Shown piece after piece: positions 17,858-27,598 of a stretch of 64,000 bases of DNA. Within the stretch, counting starts at the first letter, position 1, and every line of letters begins with the position of its first letter. The notes under the pieces were generated by a model. That model did no database searches. It was not told the DNA's origin and saw only the letters and a program-made list of their open reading frames with translations. Source of the DNA: Microbacterium sp. C5A9 (GTDB lineage Bacteria; Actinomycetota; Actinomycetes; Actinomycetales; Microbacteriaceae); contig NZ_JABXGD010000005.1 in assembly GCF_022627955.1 (NCBI RefSeq), positions 248,001 through 312,000 on the forward strand, written 5' to 3'. Both the position numbers and the translations under genes were made by a program.

Positions 17858-18853
17858 ATGAAAATGCTTACCTCCCCCTTCCGCCGGACCGCCGCGGGCC
17901 TCGTCGCCGCCGGCGCGCTGCTGACCGTCGTCCTCACGGGCTGCTCCGCCAGCACGGCCGCCCCCGAGGACTCGGCGGCCCCCGCCGCCGACCCCGACTC
18001 CCTCGTGCTCGCCCTGGTGCCTTCGCAGGACCAGGACGGCCTCGTCGAGACCGCCGCGCCCCTCACCGACTACCTCACCGAGGAGCTCGGCATCGAGGTC
18101 ACCGGTGTCGTGTCGAAGGACTACCAGGCCGCGGTCGAGGCCATGGGCGCGGGGCAGGCGCAGATCGGCTTCCTGCCGTCGCTGCAGCTGTGGCAGGCCA
18201 ACGACATGTACGACGCGTCCGTCGTGCTGCAGACCGAGCGCAACGGCAACATCACCTACCCGGCGCAGTTCATGACGAACAACCCCGACAAGTACTGCGA
18301 CGACGAGCCGGTCGAGCGCGACGGGATGCTGTTCTGCAACGGCGCCGACGCGATGACCGGCCCCGCGGGCCTCGACAGCATCGACAAGGTCGAGGGCGCC
18401 AAGGTCGCCGTGCTCGGCCCCGGCTCGCCCGCCGGCTACATCTACCCGATCCTCGCTCTGCAGGAGGCCGGCCTCGACACCGACACCGACATCCAGCAGA
18501 TCCCCGTGACGGCGAACGACGCCTCGGTGCTCGCGGTCTACAACGGCGACGCCGAGGTCGGCTTCAGCTTCTGGGATGCTCGCACGATCGTGCAGAAGGA
18601 CACCCCCGATGTCGGGCAGAAGGTCGTCGTCTTCGCGATGACCGAGGAGATCCCGAACGACGGCGTCGCGGTGTCCGCCGACCTGTCGCCCGAGCTGCAG
18701 GACCGCATCACGGCGGCGCTCGAGGACTTCTCGAACACCGAGGAGGGCTCCGAGATCCTCACCAGCATCTACTCGATCACCAAGCTCGCGCCGGCCGACC
18801 CCGAGTCGCTCGACGTCGTCGCGCGTGCCGCTCAGGCCCTGGGGCTCCAGTAA
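17858..18853 (+). CDS. phnD: Phosphonate/phosphite-type ABC transporter substrate-binding lipoprotein
   Basis: 331 aa from the ATG at 17858 (GAAGG upstream). A lipoprotein signal peptide ends in LTGC with the lipidated Cys at residue 29. The mature part has the PhnD-like periplasmic-binding fold: an [11 protein letters not shown] strand at the start, the [11 protein letters not shown] segment, [13 protein letters not shown], and [12 protein letters not shown] as ligand loop. Relatives bind phosphonates, phosphite or organophosphates; the ligand here is not evident. It works with PhnC and the two PhnE permeases that follow, in one coupled operon. Confidence 0.93.
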   Translation: MKMLTSPFRRTAAGLVAAGALLTVVLTGCSASTAAPEDSAAPAADPDSLVLALVPSQDQDGLVETAAPLTDYLTEELGIEVTGVVSKDYQAAVEAMGAGQAQIGFLPSLQLWQANDMYDASVVLQTERNGNITYPAQFMTNNPDKYCDDEPVERDGMLFCNGADAMTGPAGLDSIDKVEGAKVAVLGPGSPAGYIYPILALQEAGLDTDTDIQQIPVTANDASVLAVYNGDAEVGFSFWDARTIVQKDTPDVGQKVVVFAMTEEIPNDGVAVSADLSPELQDRITAALEDFSNTEEGSEILTSIYSITKLAPADPESLDVVARAAQALGLQ

Positions 18854-18854
18854 G

Positions 18855-19679
18855 TTGTCCGATCTCATCCGGAACGTGGACGTCGCAGCTCCGGCTGCGG
18901 CGTCCACGCCGTGGTCCATCCGCCTCGACGAGGTCACGGTGCGCTATCCCAACGGCACGGTCGGCCTGAACCGCGTGTCGCTCGACATCGCCGCGGGCGA
19001 GATGGTCGTGGTCGTCGGTCTCTCAGGGTCGGGCAAGTCCACGCTCATCCGCACGATCAACGGCCTGGTGCCCGTCACGAGCGGCACGCTCGACGTCGGC
19101 GAGCACCGGGTCAGCGGCGCCTCGCCCCGCACCCTGCGGCGGCTGCGTGGTGACATCGGCATGGTGTTCCAGGGTTTCAACCTGGCCGGGCGCGCCAGCG
19201 TGCTGCAGAACGTGCTCGTCGGACGCCTCGCGCACACCTCGCTGTGGCGCACTCTGCTCGGGGCCTACCCCGACGCCGACCGCCAGCTCGCCTATCACGC
19301 ACTCGATCGCGTCGGCATCCTGCAGAAGCTGCACTCACGGGCATCCGATCTCTCGGGCGGCCAGCAGCAGCGCGTCGCGATCGCCCGGGCGCTGGCCCAG
19401 GAACCGCGCATCGTGCTCGCCGACGAGCCGGTCGCGAGCCTCGACCCGCCGACCGCACACGGCGTCATGAACGACCTGCGACGCATCAACCGCGACCTCG
19501 GCATCACGGTGCTCGTCAACCTGCACCTGCTCGACCTCGCCCGCGAGTATGGCGCGCGCATGATCGGCATGCGCGCCGGGGAGGTCGTCTACGACGGTCC
19601 GGCGACCGGCGCGACGGATGCGGACTTCGAGAGCATCTACGGTCGCTCGCTCACCCCGGAAGACCGGTTGGACGCGTGA
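18855..19679 (+). CDS. phnC: Phosphonate-type ABC transporter ATP-binding protein
   Basis: 274 aa beginning with TTG one nucleotide after the phnD stop codon; an upstream in-frame ATG (18825) inside phnD is less likely. Walker [10 protein letters not shown] is at 55-63, the signature LSGGQQQ at 166-172 and Walker B VLADEP at 187-192, followed by the D-loop SLDP and the H-loop region near NLHLLD. It energises uptake through the two PhnE subunits. Its stop codon overlaps the phnE1 start (GTGA). Confidence 0.94.
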   Translation: MSDLIRNVDVAAPAAASTPWSIRLDEVTVRYPNGTVGLNRVSLDIAAGEMVVVVGLSGSGKSTLIRTINGLVPVTSGTLDVGEHRVSGASPRTLRRLRGDIGMVFQGFNLAGRASVLQNVLVGRLAHTSLWRTLLGAYPDADRQLAYHALDRVGILQKLHSRASDLSGGQQQRVAIARALAQEPRIVLADEPVASLDPPTAHGVMNDLRRINRDLGITVLVNLHLLDLAREYGARMIGMRAGEVVYDGPATGATDADFESIYGRSLTPEDRLDA

Positions 19680-20503
19680 CCGACAGCACTCCTCCCGTCT
19701 CGCGCGGTGTGCGAGCCCTCGACGTCCCCGCTCGACCCCGCGGCGCGTGGAAGGGCCCCGTCATCGTCGTGGCCGTGATCGCGGTGACCGTCGTCATGTG
19801 CCTGCCCGGCATCGGGATCGGCGTCGACCTCGGAGCGATCGCGCGCAACTGGCAGAACGGCGCCGACAAGATCGTCCAGCTGCTGATGCCGGACTGGAGC
19901 TTCTTCCCGCGCACCCTCCCTCCGCTCATCGAGACGCTGCAGATGGCGGTCATCGCGACGGCGATCGGCGCGGCGGTGTCTCTGCCGCTCAGCTTCTGGG
20001 CCGCGCGCGCGACCAATCCGAACGCGCCGGCGCGGATCGCGGTCCGCGGCCTGCTCAACGTCATCCGCAGCGTCCCCGATCTGCTGTACGCCGCGATCCT
20101 CGTCGCGATGGTCGGCGTCGGCGCGCTGCCCGGCATCCTGGCGCTGCTGCTGTTCAACGTCGGCATCATCGTCAAGCTCGTGTCCGAGGCCATCGACACG
20201 AACGACCGCGGTCCGCTCGAGGCCGGCCGCGCGGTCGGCGCGACCCAGGCCAAGATCAACCGCACACTGGCCCTTCCCGACGCGTGGCCCGCGTTCGCCA
20301 ATCAGACGCTGTACGTGTTCGAGCTGAACGTGCGCGCCTCGACCGTTCTGGGGCTCGTCGGCGCGGGCGGCATGGGTCTGCTCATCGACGCCGTGCGCAC
20401 CTTCTACCGCTACGACCAGCTCTCGCTCATCATCCTGGAGATCCTCATCGTCGTCATCGTGATCGATCTCGTCTCCGACGCGATCCGCCGGAGGCTCGTA
20501 TGA
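19676..20503 (+). CDS. phnE: Phosphonate-type ABC transporter permease (first)
   Basis: 275 aa from the GTG in the GTGA overlap with phnC. About six membrane segments follow a 25-residue cytoplasmic N-terminus. The EAA loop for ATPase contact is [22 protein letters not shown]. Paired with a second PhnE 3' of it, as in two-permease PhnCDE systems. The ATGA overlap with the next gene shows coupling. Confidence 0.93.
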   Translation: MTDSTPPVSRGVRALDVPARPRGAWKGPVIVVAVIAVTVVMCLPGIGIGVDLGAIARNWQNGADKIVQLLMPDWSFFPRTLPPLIETLQMAVIATAIGAAVSLPLSFWAARATNPNAPARIAVRGLLNVIRSVPDLLYAAILVAMVGVGALPGILALLLFNVGIIVKLVSEAIDTNDRGPLEAGRAVGATQAKINRTLALPDAWPAFANQTLYVFELNVRASTVLGLVGAGGMGLLIDAVRTFYRYDQLSLIILEILIVVIVIDLVSDAIRRRLV

Positions 20504-21333
20504 CCACCCTGCTCACCCCGTCCGCGGCGATCACGGTCGTCCCCGACAGGCCGCGGCGCCCGTGGCTCCTCGCCGGTTGGGTCATCGTCACCGGCATCGT
20601 GGTGCTGGCGTTCTGGTCGATCGACATCAACTGGGGTCGCCTGGCCGACCTCCCGGCCGAGATCGTGCGATACGCGGTGCTGATGTTCGGCGCCCCGAAC
20701 TGGGAGAAGCTGCCCGAGGCGCTGTGGCAGACCTGGCGGAGCATCGAGATGGCCTGGGTCGGCACGATCCTCGGCATCCTGCTCGCCACCCCGCTGAGCC
20801 TGCTCGCCGCGCGGGGCTTCGGTCCGGCGTGGCTGCGTGCGCTGCTGCGCGGCCTGTTCTCGCTGATCCGCGCCGTGCCCGAGATCATCATCGCGATCGT
20901 CATCCTGTCTGTCACCGGCCTCACCCCGTTCACGGGTGCGCTCGCGCTGGCGATCAACGGCGTCGGCACGCTCGGCAAGTGGGGCTACGAGGCGGTCGAG
21001 GCCGTGCCGCGCGGCCCGATCGAGGCCGCCCGTGCCGCAGGCGGCGGCACGCTGCAGGTGCTCCGCTGGGGCGTCTGGCCGCAGGCCGAACCGGCCTTCT
21101 GGTCGTTCTGGCTGTATCGCTTCGAGATCAACGTGCGCTCCTCGGCCGTGCTCGGCCTGATCGGGGTCGGCGGAATCGGTGACATGCTGACCTCGTACAC
21201 CCAGTACCGTGAGTGGTCGACGGTGGGTGTCCTGCTCATCGTGGTCGTCGTCGTGACGATGCTGATCGACGGGGCGTCGGGTGCCATCCGTCGACGCATC
21301 ATGGAGGGAGCCCGCGCCCGTGTTCTCGCCTAG
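20500..21333 (+). CDS. phnE2: Phosphonate-type ABC transporter permease (second)
   Basis: 277 aa starting in an ATGA overlap with the first permease. It has about six membrane segments and an EAA loop PIEAARAAGGGTLQVLRWGVWP. It is homologous to its neighbour and presumably forms a heterodimeric channel with it. Its end overlaps the start of the RpiR regulator by 14 nt. Confidence 0.93.
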   Translation: MTTLLTPSAAITVVPDRPRRPWLLAGWVIVTGIVVLAFWSIDINWGRLADLPAEIVRYAVLMFGAPNWEKLPEALWQTWRSIEMAWVGTILGILLATPLSLLAARGFGPAWLRALLRGLFSLIRAVPEIIIAIVILSVTGLTPFTGALALAINGVGTLGKWGYEAVEAVPRGPIEAARAAGGGTLQVLRWGVWPQAEPAFWSFWLYRFEINVRSSAVLGLIGVGGIGDMLTSYTQYREWSTVGVLLIVVVVVTMLIDGASGAIRRRIMEGARARVLA

Positions 21334-22180
21334 CGCGCCGCCCACCGCCCGCATCGCCGCGGTGCTCAACACCCTGCAGCCCGCCGAGCGCCGCGTCGCC
21401 GAGCTGATCGTCGAGTCGGCCGACGCCGTCGTCGAGTGGACCGCGCAGGAGCTCGCGGAGCGGGCGGGGGTCGGACGGGCGACGGTCGTGCGCACCTGTC
21501 AGACGGTCGGCTACCGCGGGTATCCGCAGCTGCGCGTCGCGCTCGCCGCCGAACTGGGCGGCGGCGGGGGAGACGCCGCGATCGATCACGGGCCCGGGGT
21601 GCTCGGGCGGATGCGGGGCGAGATCGATCGCCTTGCGGCATCCCTCCCGGCGCTGGCGAGCCTGCTCGATGCGGACGCGGTGGACGAGGCGGTGCGTCTC
21701 GCCGCATCCGCCCGCCGTCTGCTCGTGCTCGCGAACGGACTGTCGTCGCCCATCGCGAACGATCTGGCCATGCGGCTCACGGCCTCGGGCCGGTCGGCCG
21801 AGTTCATCGCGGATGCGATCGCGCAGCAGATCGCCGCTCGGCACCTCACGGCGGAGGACGTGTGCCTGGTCGTGAGCGGATCGGGGGCGAACGAGGCGAG
21901 CCTGCGCGTCGCGACCGCGGCCGCGCGCGGCGGGGCGACGGTCATCGCGCTGACGTCGTTCGCCTCGTCGGCGCTGACCGAGGCGGCGACGCTGTCGCTC
22001 GTGATCGCGCCGACCGGGGTGAGCTTCCGCGACGAGCTCGAGCACACCTCGCGCGTGGCGTACCTGGTCTTCGCCGAGGTGTTCGCCGCGGCCGTCACCG
22101 CCGAACGCGGCGCCGATGCCGTCACGGCGCGGGCCCACGCGCTCGAGGTCGTCTCCGACAACCTCGGCGAGGGCGCGTAG
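21320..22180 (+). CDS. MurR/RpiR-family regulator with SIS domain
   Basis: 286 aa from a GTG with GGAGGG 11 nt upstream, overlapping the end of the second permease. The N-terminal HTH (about 10-75) includes WTAQELAERAGVGRATVVRTCQTVG; the C-terminal SIS domain (about 115-250, with VLANGLSSPIA and VVSGSGANEAS) binds phosphosugars in the family. Coupling to a phosphonate-type transporter suggests that the operon handles a sugar phosphate or an aminoalkyl- or sugar-phosphonate and that this protein senses the imported product. This is inference; the gene may control other loci. Confidence 0.9.
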   Translation: MFSPSAPPTARIAAVLNTLQPAERRVAELIVESADAVVEWTAQELAERAGVGRATVVRTCQTVGYRGYPQLRVALAAELGGGGGDAAIDHGPGVLGRMRGEIDRLAASLPALASLLDADAVDEAVRLAASARRLLVLANGLSSPIANDLAMRLTASGRSAEFIADAIAQQIAARHLTAEDVCLVVSGSGANEASLRVATAAARGGATVIALTSFASSALTEAATLSLVIAPTGVSFRDELEHTSRVAYLVFAEVFAAAVTAERGADAVTARAHALEVVSDNLGEGA

Positions 22181-22200
22181 CCCCGGGCGGCCCACCCCGC

Positions 22201-23709
22201 TCAGTCGCGCGCGGTCTGCAGCAGAGTCCACAGCTCGGCGCGAGCGGGGAAGGTCGACAGATCGGCGCCGAGGATCGTGCCCGCCTGTGCGATGCGCGAT
22301 CGCAGCGTGTGGCGGTGCACCCCGAGCGCGGCGGCGGCCGGCTCCGCCTTGGCGTCGTGTTCGAGCCAGACGCGCAGCGAGCCCTCGAGGTCGGCGCCCG
22401 ATCGCGCATCGTGATCGCGCAGCGGAGCGAGGCGCGACTCGGCGACGAGGCGAGCCTCGTCGGTGGCCAGGGCGCTGAGGATGCTGGACCCCACCGTGTC
22501 GGTGTAATGCGCGACGCCGGTGTCCGTCTGCTGCCGCAGCGCCGCGACGGCCTGCGCGTGCGCACGCGAGAACGCGTCGTACGACTCCGATCCCGACGCT
22601 CCGATGCGGATGCCGAAGCGCACGGCGACCTCGTCGAGCAGCGCCTCGTCGGCCATCGCCACGCAGAGGACGACGCCGTCGGGCGACTCCGCGAGGAAGC
22701 TGGCGGTGCCGTGCTCGGACCGCCGCCGTTCCCACCAGTCGATCAGCGGTCCGGCCGGGGCATCCGCCGCGACCGCGACCACGACCGGCGCCGGGGGCAT
22801 GCTGCCGAGGACCCGTCGTGCCAACGACGGATCGTCGTCGAGCAGAGAGCCGAGCAGCTGCGAGTGCAGTCGCCTGCGGCTACGGGCGAGCTGGTCGCTC
22901 TGCTCGAGGGCCAGACCGGCCATCGCGATGACCGAGGTCACGACGGTGCGCGCCTCGGGGTCGAGCGCGTCGACGGCGAGCGCGATCACGCCGCGGAGCT
23001 TGCCACCGCGTCCGACCGTGAACAGCATGAAGGTCTGGTCGTCGATCGTGAGCGACTGGCCGGCCTCGAGGCCGCGGGCGAGCACCTCGGTGGCGCGCTC
23101 GCCCAGCGATGACAGGCTGCTGGCCGGCAGCTCCGAGCGGGGATGCGACATCTGCAGGATGCCGGCGGTGTCGTACATGCCGACCCACGCGCCGAGGCGG
23201 CGCCCGAGCTCGGCGAGCGTCGCATCGAGGCCGCGGGGGCGGAGTGCGGCCAGCGCGAGGGCGCGCTGGGTGTCGAGCGCCCATGACCTGCGTGCGTAGG
23301 CCTGCGCTGCGATCGCCTCGGAGTGCGCGCGCGCCACGGCGATGAACGGCGTGCGGTAGGGCACCTCGAAGAGCGGCATCCCACGGCGCGCGCACTCGGT
23401 GATCAGGTCGTCGGGGATGCCGGCGCGGTGCACGTCGGTGCCGAAGCCGAGGCCGAGCACCCCGCGGTCCGACAGACGCCCGACGTAGACGTCGAGATCC
23501 GCGTCCGCATCGAACTGCGTGCCCGTGGTCAGCAGGGCGAGGTCTTCGGCGAGGAACGGCGTCGGGTCGCCCAGGTCGGAGCTGTGCACCCAGCGCAGCG
23601 GACGATCGAGGGCACCCGGGGGGAGGTCGGAGTCATCGGAGACGAGGCGCAGGCCCAGATCGCGGCGGCCGAGCAGGGCGCGCAGCGTGGGCTGCTCTGT
23701 GGCATCCAT
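22201..23709 (-). CDS. PucR-family transcriptional regulator
   Basis: 502 aa. The N-terminal PucR domain (about 10-125), a GGDEF-like middle region (about 290-400) and a C-terminal HTH_30 domain (about 445-495, with AAAALGVHRHTLRSRIAQ) give the standard layout. It is divergent from gabT and shares with it a region bearing TGTACAA/TTGTACA arms. PucR-type proteins in actinobacteria (GabR-like) activate GABA or polyamine use, so this is the likely regulator of the adjacent catabolic genes. Converges with the RpiR gene. Confidence 0.92.
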   Translation of the reverse strand: MDATEQPTLRALLGRRDLGLRLVSDDSDLPPGALDRPLRWVHSSDLGDPTPFLAEDLALLTTGTQFDADADLDVYVGRLSDRGVLGLGFGTDVHRAGIPDDLITECARRGMPLFEVPYRTPFIAVARAHSEAIAAQAYARRSWALDTQRALALAALRPRGLDATLAELGRRLGAWVGMYDTAGILQMSHPRSELPASSLSSLGERATEVLARGLEAGQSLTIDDQTFMLFTVGRGGKLRGVIALAVDALDPEARTVVTSVIAMAGLALEQSDQLARSRRRLHSQLLGSLLDDDPSLARRVLGSMPPAPVVVAVAADAPAGPLIDWWERRRSEHGTASFLAESPDGVVLCVAMADEALLDEVAVRFGIRIGASGSESYDAFSRAHAQAVAALRQQTDTGVAHYTDTVGSSILSALATDEARLVAESRLAPLRDHDARSGADLEGSLRVWLEHDAKAEPAAAALGVHRHTLRSRIAQAGTILGADLSTFPARAELWTLLQTARD

Positions 23710-23756
23710 CGCGTCTCCTCACGGGTCGTGGCGGGGCGCCGTCGCCGGAGGGAGCG

Positions 23757-23792
23757 TGTACAACCCGGCGATGATCTCGATCAGATTGTACA
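23757..23792. promoter_or_regulatory. Inverted repeat, probable PucR operator
   Basis: TGTACAA at 23757-23763 and TTGTACA at 23786-23792 form a 7-bp-arm inverted repeat with centres 29 nt apart; each arm is also a TGTACA palindrome. The site lies just upstream of the gabT promoter, a position suited to activation. Confidence 0.55.
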
Positions 23793-23802
23793 GAACGGCG
23801 AG

Positions 23803-23831
23803 TGCGAGCGGTCGTTCGGCGGCCGTACGCT
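23803..23831 (+). promoter_or_regulatory. gabT promoter, leaderless type
   Basis: A weak -35 TGCGAG (23803-23808), a 17-nt spacer and -10 TACGCT (23826-23831), ending 7 nt before the ATG. Confidence 0.5.
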
Positions 23832-23838
23832 CGCGGAC

Positions 23839-25206
23839 ATGGCACTCCTCGACACCGCAGCTGTTGCAGTTCCCCTCGGCGGACCGGAGCTCCCCCAGGA
23901 GCGACGCCTGGTCACCGAGCTCCCCGGCCCCCGGTCGGCGGAGATCCTGGCGCGGAAGGCCGCCGCGGTGCCTGCGGGCGTCGGGCACACCGTCCCGGTC
24001 GCCACCGTCGCCGCCGGTGGTGGCGTGGTCGTCGACGCCGACGGCAACTCGCTCATCGACCTCGGCTCGGGCATCGCCGTGACCACGGTGGGCAACGCCC
24101 ACCCGAAGGTCGCCGCCGCCGTCGCCGCGCAGGCCGCGCAGTTCACGCACACCTGCTTCATGATCTCGCCGTACGAGTCGTACATCGAGGTCGCCGAAGC
24201 CCTCAACCGCATCACTCCCGGCGACTTCGCCAAGAAGAGCGCGCTGTTCAACTCGGGTGCCGAGGCGGTCGAGAACGCGATCAAGATCGCCCGCAAGCAC
24301 ACCGGCCGCCAGGCCGTCGTCGCCTTCGACCACGGATACCACGGCCGCACCAACCTGACCATGGCGCTGACCGCCAAGTCGATGCCGTACAAGAGCGGCT
24401 TCGGCCCGTTCGCCCCCGAGGTGTACCGCGCGCCGATGTCGTACCCGTTCCGCGACGGACTCGACGGCGCCGAGGCCGCTGCCCGCACGATCCTGCAGCT
24501 CGAGAAGCAGATCGGCGCCGACAACCTCGCCGCCGTGATCATCGAGCCCATCCAGGGCGAGGGCGGATTCATCGTCCCGGCCGAGGGCTTCCTGCCGGCG
24601 ATCCTCGACTGGTGCCGCGCGAACGGCGTCGTGTTCATCGCCGATGAGGTGCAGACCGGCTTCGCCCGCACCGGACACATGTTCGCGAGCGAGATCTTCG
24701 GCATCGAGCCCGACCTGATCACGACGGCCAAGGGCATCGCCGGAGGTCTGCCCCTCGCCGCGGTCACGGGCCGTGCCGAGATCATGGACGCGTCGCACGC
24801 CGGCGGACTGGGCGGAACGTACGGCGGCAACCCGATCGCCTGCGCCGCGGCCCTCGCCGCGATCGACGTGTTCGAGAACGACGGCGTGATCGAGCGCGCC
24901 CGCGAGATCGGCGAGATCCTCACGCGGCGCCTCACCGCGATGCAGGAGGGCGACGCCCGCATCGGCGACATCCGCGGCCACGGTGCCATGATCGCCGCCG
25001 AGTTCGTCGACCCCGAGACCCAGGCGCCGGACGCCGCGCTCACGGCGGCCGTCGCCAAGGCGGCGATCGCGCAGGGAGTGATCGTGCTCACCTGCGGCAC
25101 GTACGGCAACGTCATCCGGTTCCTGCCTCCGCTGGCGATCGGCGACGACCTGCTCAACGAGGGCCTCGACGTCGTCGCCGAGGCGCTCGCAGCGTCCACG
25201 CGCTGA
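23839..25206 (+). CDS. gabT: 4-aminobutyrate aminotransferase
   Basis: 455 aa class III PLP aminotransferase. It moves the amino group of GABA to 2-oxoglutarate, giving succinate semialdehyde. Motifs: phosphate-binding NSGAEAVENAIK (138-149), DEVQTGFARTG (269-279) with the ring-stacking Asp, and the Schiff-base lysine K298 in TTAKGIAGG. The start follows a -10 box by 7 nt, so the transcript is probably leaderless. It is the first enzyme gene of the putrescine/GABA island, divergent from the PucR regulator; a strong inverted repeat separates it from the amine oxidase gene. Confidence 0.95.
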   Translation: MALLDTAAVAVPLGGPELPQERRLVTELPGPRSAEILARKAAAVPAGVGHTVPVATVAAGGGVVVDADGNSLIDLGSGIAVTTVGNAHPKVAAAVAAQAAQFTHTCFMISPYESYIEVAEALNRITPGDFAKKSALFNSGAEAVENAIKIARKHTGRQAVVAFDHGYHGRTNLTMALTAKSMPYKSGFGPFAPEVYRAPMSYPFRDGLDGAEAAARTILQLEKQIGADNLAAVIIEPIQGEGGFIVPAEGFLPAILDWCRANGVVFIADEVQTGFARTGHMFASEIFGIEPDLITTAKGIAGGLPLAAVTGRAEIMDASHAGGLGGTYGGNPIACAAALAAIDVFENDGVIERAREIGEILTRRLTAMQEGDARIGDIRGHGAMIAAEFVDPETQAPDAALTAAVAKAAIAQGVIVLTCGTYGNVIRFLPPLAIGDDLLNEGLDVVAEALAASTR

Positions 25207-25242
25207 CCACCGGCCGCTGACCGAGGCGGCCACCACAGACGT

Positions 25243-25283
25243 CCGGTCGCGACTCGTATCGGGGGATTTCGAGTCGCGACCGG
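25243..25283. terminator. 14-bp perfect inverted repeat between gabT and the amine oxidase gene
   Basis: CCGGTCGCGACTCG (25243-25256) pairs perfectly with 25270-25283 around a 13-nt loop containing G5. It is probably a transcription terminator after gabT; it could also be a dispersed extragenic palindrome. Confidence 0.6.
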
Positions 25284-25310
25284 CACACTTTTCCAACGAA
25301 GGGGATGCAG

Positions 25311-26714
25311 ATGGCTGAGATCACTCGCGACGTGCTGATCATCGGAGCGGGAGCCGCAGGGCTCACGGCTGCGAACGACCTGCGCAAGGCCGGCCTGTCG
25401 GTCGCCGTGCTCGAGGCGCGCGACCGCGTCGGCGGCCGGCTGTGGACCGACGTCATCGAGGGCGCGATGCTCGAGATCGGCGGACAGTGGGTCTCGCCCG
25501 ATCAGGATGCTCTCATCGACACGGTCGCCGAGCTCGGGCTCGAGACGTACAGCCGCTACCGCGAGGGCGACAGCGTCTACGTCGGCCCCGACGGCACCGT
25601 GCATCGCTTCACCGGGGAGATGTTCCCCGTGTCCGCCGAGACCGAGGCGATCATCGCCGAGGTCACCGAGCGTCTCGACGCCATGGTCGCCGAGATCGAC
25701 CCCGACCGCCCGTGGGAGCACCCGCGCGCCGAGGAGTGGGATCACGTCACGTGGGATGCCTGGCTGCGTCAGCAGACCGACGACGACGAGGCCGTGCGCA
25801 ACCTCGCGTTCGCCACCGGCTCGGCGATGCTCACCAAGCCGACCCACACCTTCTCGCTCCTGCAGTCTCTGCTCATGGCGGCGTCCGCCGGCTCGTACTC
25901 GAACCTCGTCGACGCCGACTTCATCCTCGACAAGCGCGTCGTCGGCGGCCTGCAGCAGGTACCGATCCTCCTCGCCGAGCGTCTGGGCGACGACGTGTTC
26001 CTGAACCAGCCCGTGCGCACCCTCGAATGGGGAGACCCCTCGACCGGTGCGGCGACCGACTCGGTGGTCGCGACCACCGACGACCTCACGGTGCGCGCCC
26101 GCTTCGCGATCCTCGCCCACGCACCGGTCCTGTACGACCGCATCTCGTTCGTGCCGCCGCTGCCGCGCCGCCAGCACCAGCTGCACCAGCACCTCTCGAT
26201 GGGCTTCGTCATCAAGGTGCACGCCGTCTACGACCGTCCCTTCTGGCGCGAGCAGGGACTCAGCGGCACCGCGTTCAGCCCCTACGAGCTGTCGCACGAG
26301 GCCTACGACAACACCAACCACGGCGACGAGCGCGGCACCCTGGTCGGATTCGTGAGCGACCAGAACGCCGACGACGTGTTCGCCCTCTCGGCGGAGGAGC
26401 GCAAGGAGCGCATCCTCGAGTCGCTGTCGCACTACTACGGACCCGAGGCCAAGAACCCGGTCGTCTACTACGAGAGCGACTGGGGCACCGAGGAGTGGAC
26501 CCGCGGCGCGTACGCCGCGAGCTTCGACATGGGTGGACTGCACCGATACGGCGCCGATCTGCGTACCGCGGTCGGTCCGATCCACTTCGCGTGCAGCGAC
26601 ATGGCCGGCGCCGGCTACCAGCACGTCGACGGGGCGATCCGCATGGGTCATCTCGCCGCCGAGAACATCGTCGAGTCGGCCCGCGCCGCGGGCACTGCGG
26701 TCGAGGCCGGCTGA
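25311..26714 (+). CDS. puo: Flavin amine oxidase, probable putrescine oxidase
   Basis: 467 aa from the ATG at 25311, which has GAAGGGG 6 nt upstream; the ATG two codons earlier abuts that site. An N-terminal FAD-binding Rossmann motif IIGAGAAGLTAANDL is followed by EARDRVGGR, typical of the monoamine-oxidase family. The C-terminal GAGYQHVDGAI closes the FAD site. It should oxidise putrescine to 4-aminobutanal, H2O2 and ammonia. The putrescine assignment rests on context: permease, two aldehyde dehydrogenases and GABA aminotransferase are adjacent. The stop overlaps the next start (TGATG). Confidence 0.88.
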   Translation: MAEITRDVLIIGAGAAGLTAANDLRKAGLSVAVLEARDRVGGRLWTDVIEGAMLEIGGQWVSPDQDALIDTVAELGLETYSRYREGDSVYVGPDGTVHRFTGEMFPVSAETEAIIAEVTERLDAMVAEIDPDRPWEHPRAEEWDHVTWDAWLRQQTDDDEAVRNLAFATGSAMLTKPTHTFSLLQSLLMAASAGSYSNLVDADFILDKRVVGGLQQVPILLAERLGDDVFLNQPVRTLEWGDPSTGAATDSVVATTDDLTVRARFAILAHAPVLYDRISFVPPLPRRQHQLHQHLSMGFVIKVHAVYDRPFWREQGLSGTAFSPYELSHEAYDNTNHGDERGTLVGFVSDQNADDVFALSAEERKERILESLSHYYGPEAKNPVVYYESDWGTEEWTRGAYAASFDMGGLHRYGADLRTAVGPIHFACSDMAGAGYQHVDGAIRMGHLAAENIVESARAAGTAVEAG

Positions 26715-27598
26715 TGACCGAGTCGATCGTCGTCGGCTACACGGCGACGGACTCGGGGGCGGATGCCGCGGCGCTCGGCGCCCGGCTCGCTCGCAGCCTG
26801 CATGCGGTGCTGCATCTCGTGATCGTGCTCCCGTTCGAGGGCACCCGCAGCGCGGCCGTGCCGCCCGAGCGCGCCTACGAGGATCACCTCCGCCGTCAGG
26901 CCAAGCAGTGGCTCGAAGAGGCCGTCGTCGGTCTGCCGCAGGAGCTGGTGCGCAGCGGCCACGTGCGCTTCGCGGAGTCGTTCGCCGAGGGGCTCATCGC
27001 CGCGGGTGAGGAGTTCGGCGCCCGGCTGATCGTCGTCGGCGCCGCGGGCGGCAGCCTGTTCGGACGTCACCGTCTCGGCAGCGTCGCCTCCGAACTGCTG
27101 CACTCCTCGACGATCCCGGTGGCCCTGGCGCCCGCGGGCACGGCGGAGCAGGACGATCACGTGCTGCCCCGGGTGACCGCCGCGATCGGCACGCGTCCCG
27201 GTGCCGACAACCTGCTCGACGAGGCCGCAGCGCTCGCGGGCGATGCCGGCGTGGGTCTGCGCCTCGTGTCGCTCGTCCCGTTCGACGTCCCGCCGGGGCT
27301 CGACACGGGAGCCATCCGCGTCGTGGGCGAGACCCACGCGCACGAGGTGCTCGCTGTCGCCCAGGAGATCCTCCCGGACGAGCTCGGTGCAGAGATCGAG
27401 GAGGCTCCCGGCGACACCGTCGAGGACGCGGTCTCGAACCTCTCGTGGCAGCCCGGCGAGATCGTCCTCGTCGGATCCAGCCGCCTGGCGCAGCCGCGCC
27501 GGCTGTTCCTCGGCTCCACCGCGGCGAAGATGCTGCACGAGCTGCCCGTCCCCATGATCGTCGTCCCGCGCACCCGCGCCGAAGCAGGAGACCGCTGA
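26714..27598 (+). CDS. Tandem universal stress protein
   Basis: 294 aa with two UspA domains (about 1-140 and 155-285). Each has a C-terminal nucleotide-loop-like segment: VVGAAGGSLFGRHRLGSVA in the first, LVGSSRLAQPRRLFLGSTA in the second, close to the GxxGxGxxxGSxS consensus. It is coupled to the amine oxidase (TGATG) and to the permease downstream (TGATG). Usp proteins are often co-encoded with permeases and may bind ATP to tune transport or stress response, here perhaps to the H2O2 produced by the oxidase (inference). Confidence 0.9.
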   Translation: MTESIVVGYTATDSGADAAALGARLARSLHAVLHLVIVLPFEGTRSAAVPPERAYEDHLRRQAKQWLEEAVVGLPQELVRSGHVRFAESFAEGLIAAGEEFGARLIVVGAAGGSLFGRHRLGSVASELLHSSTIPVALAPAGTAEQDDHVLPRVTAAIGTRPGADNLLDEAAALAGDAGVGLRLVSLVPFDVPPGLDTGAIRVVGETHAHEVLAVAQEILPDELGAEIEEAPGDTVEDAVSNLSWQPGEIVLVGSSRLAQPRRLFLGSTAAKMLHELPVPMIVVPRTRAEAGDR

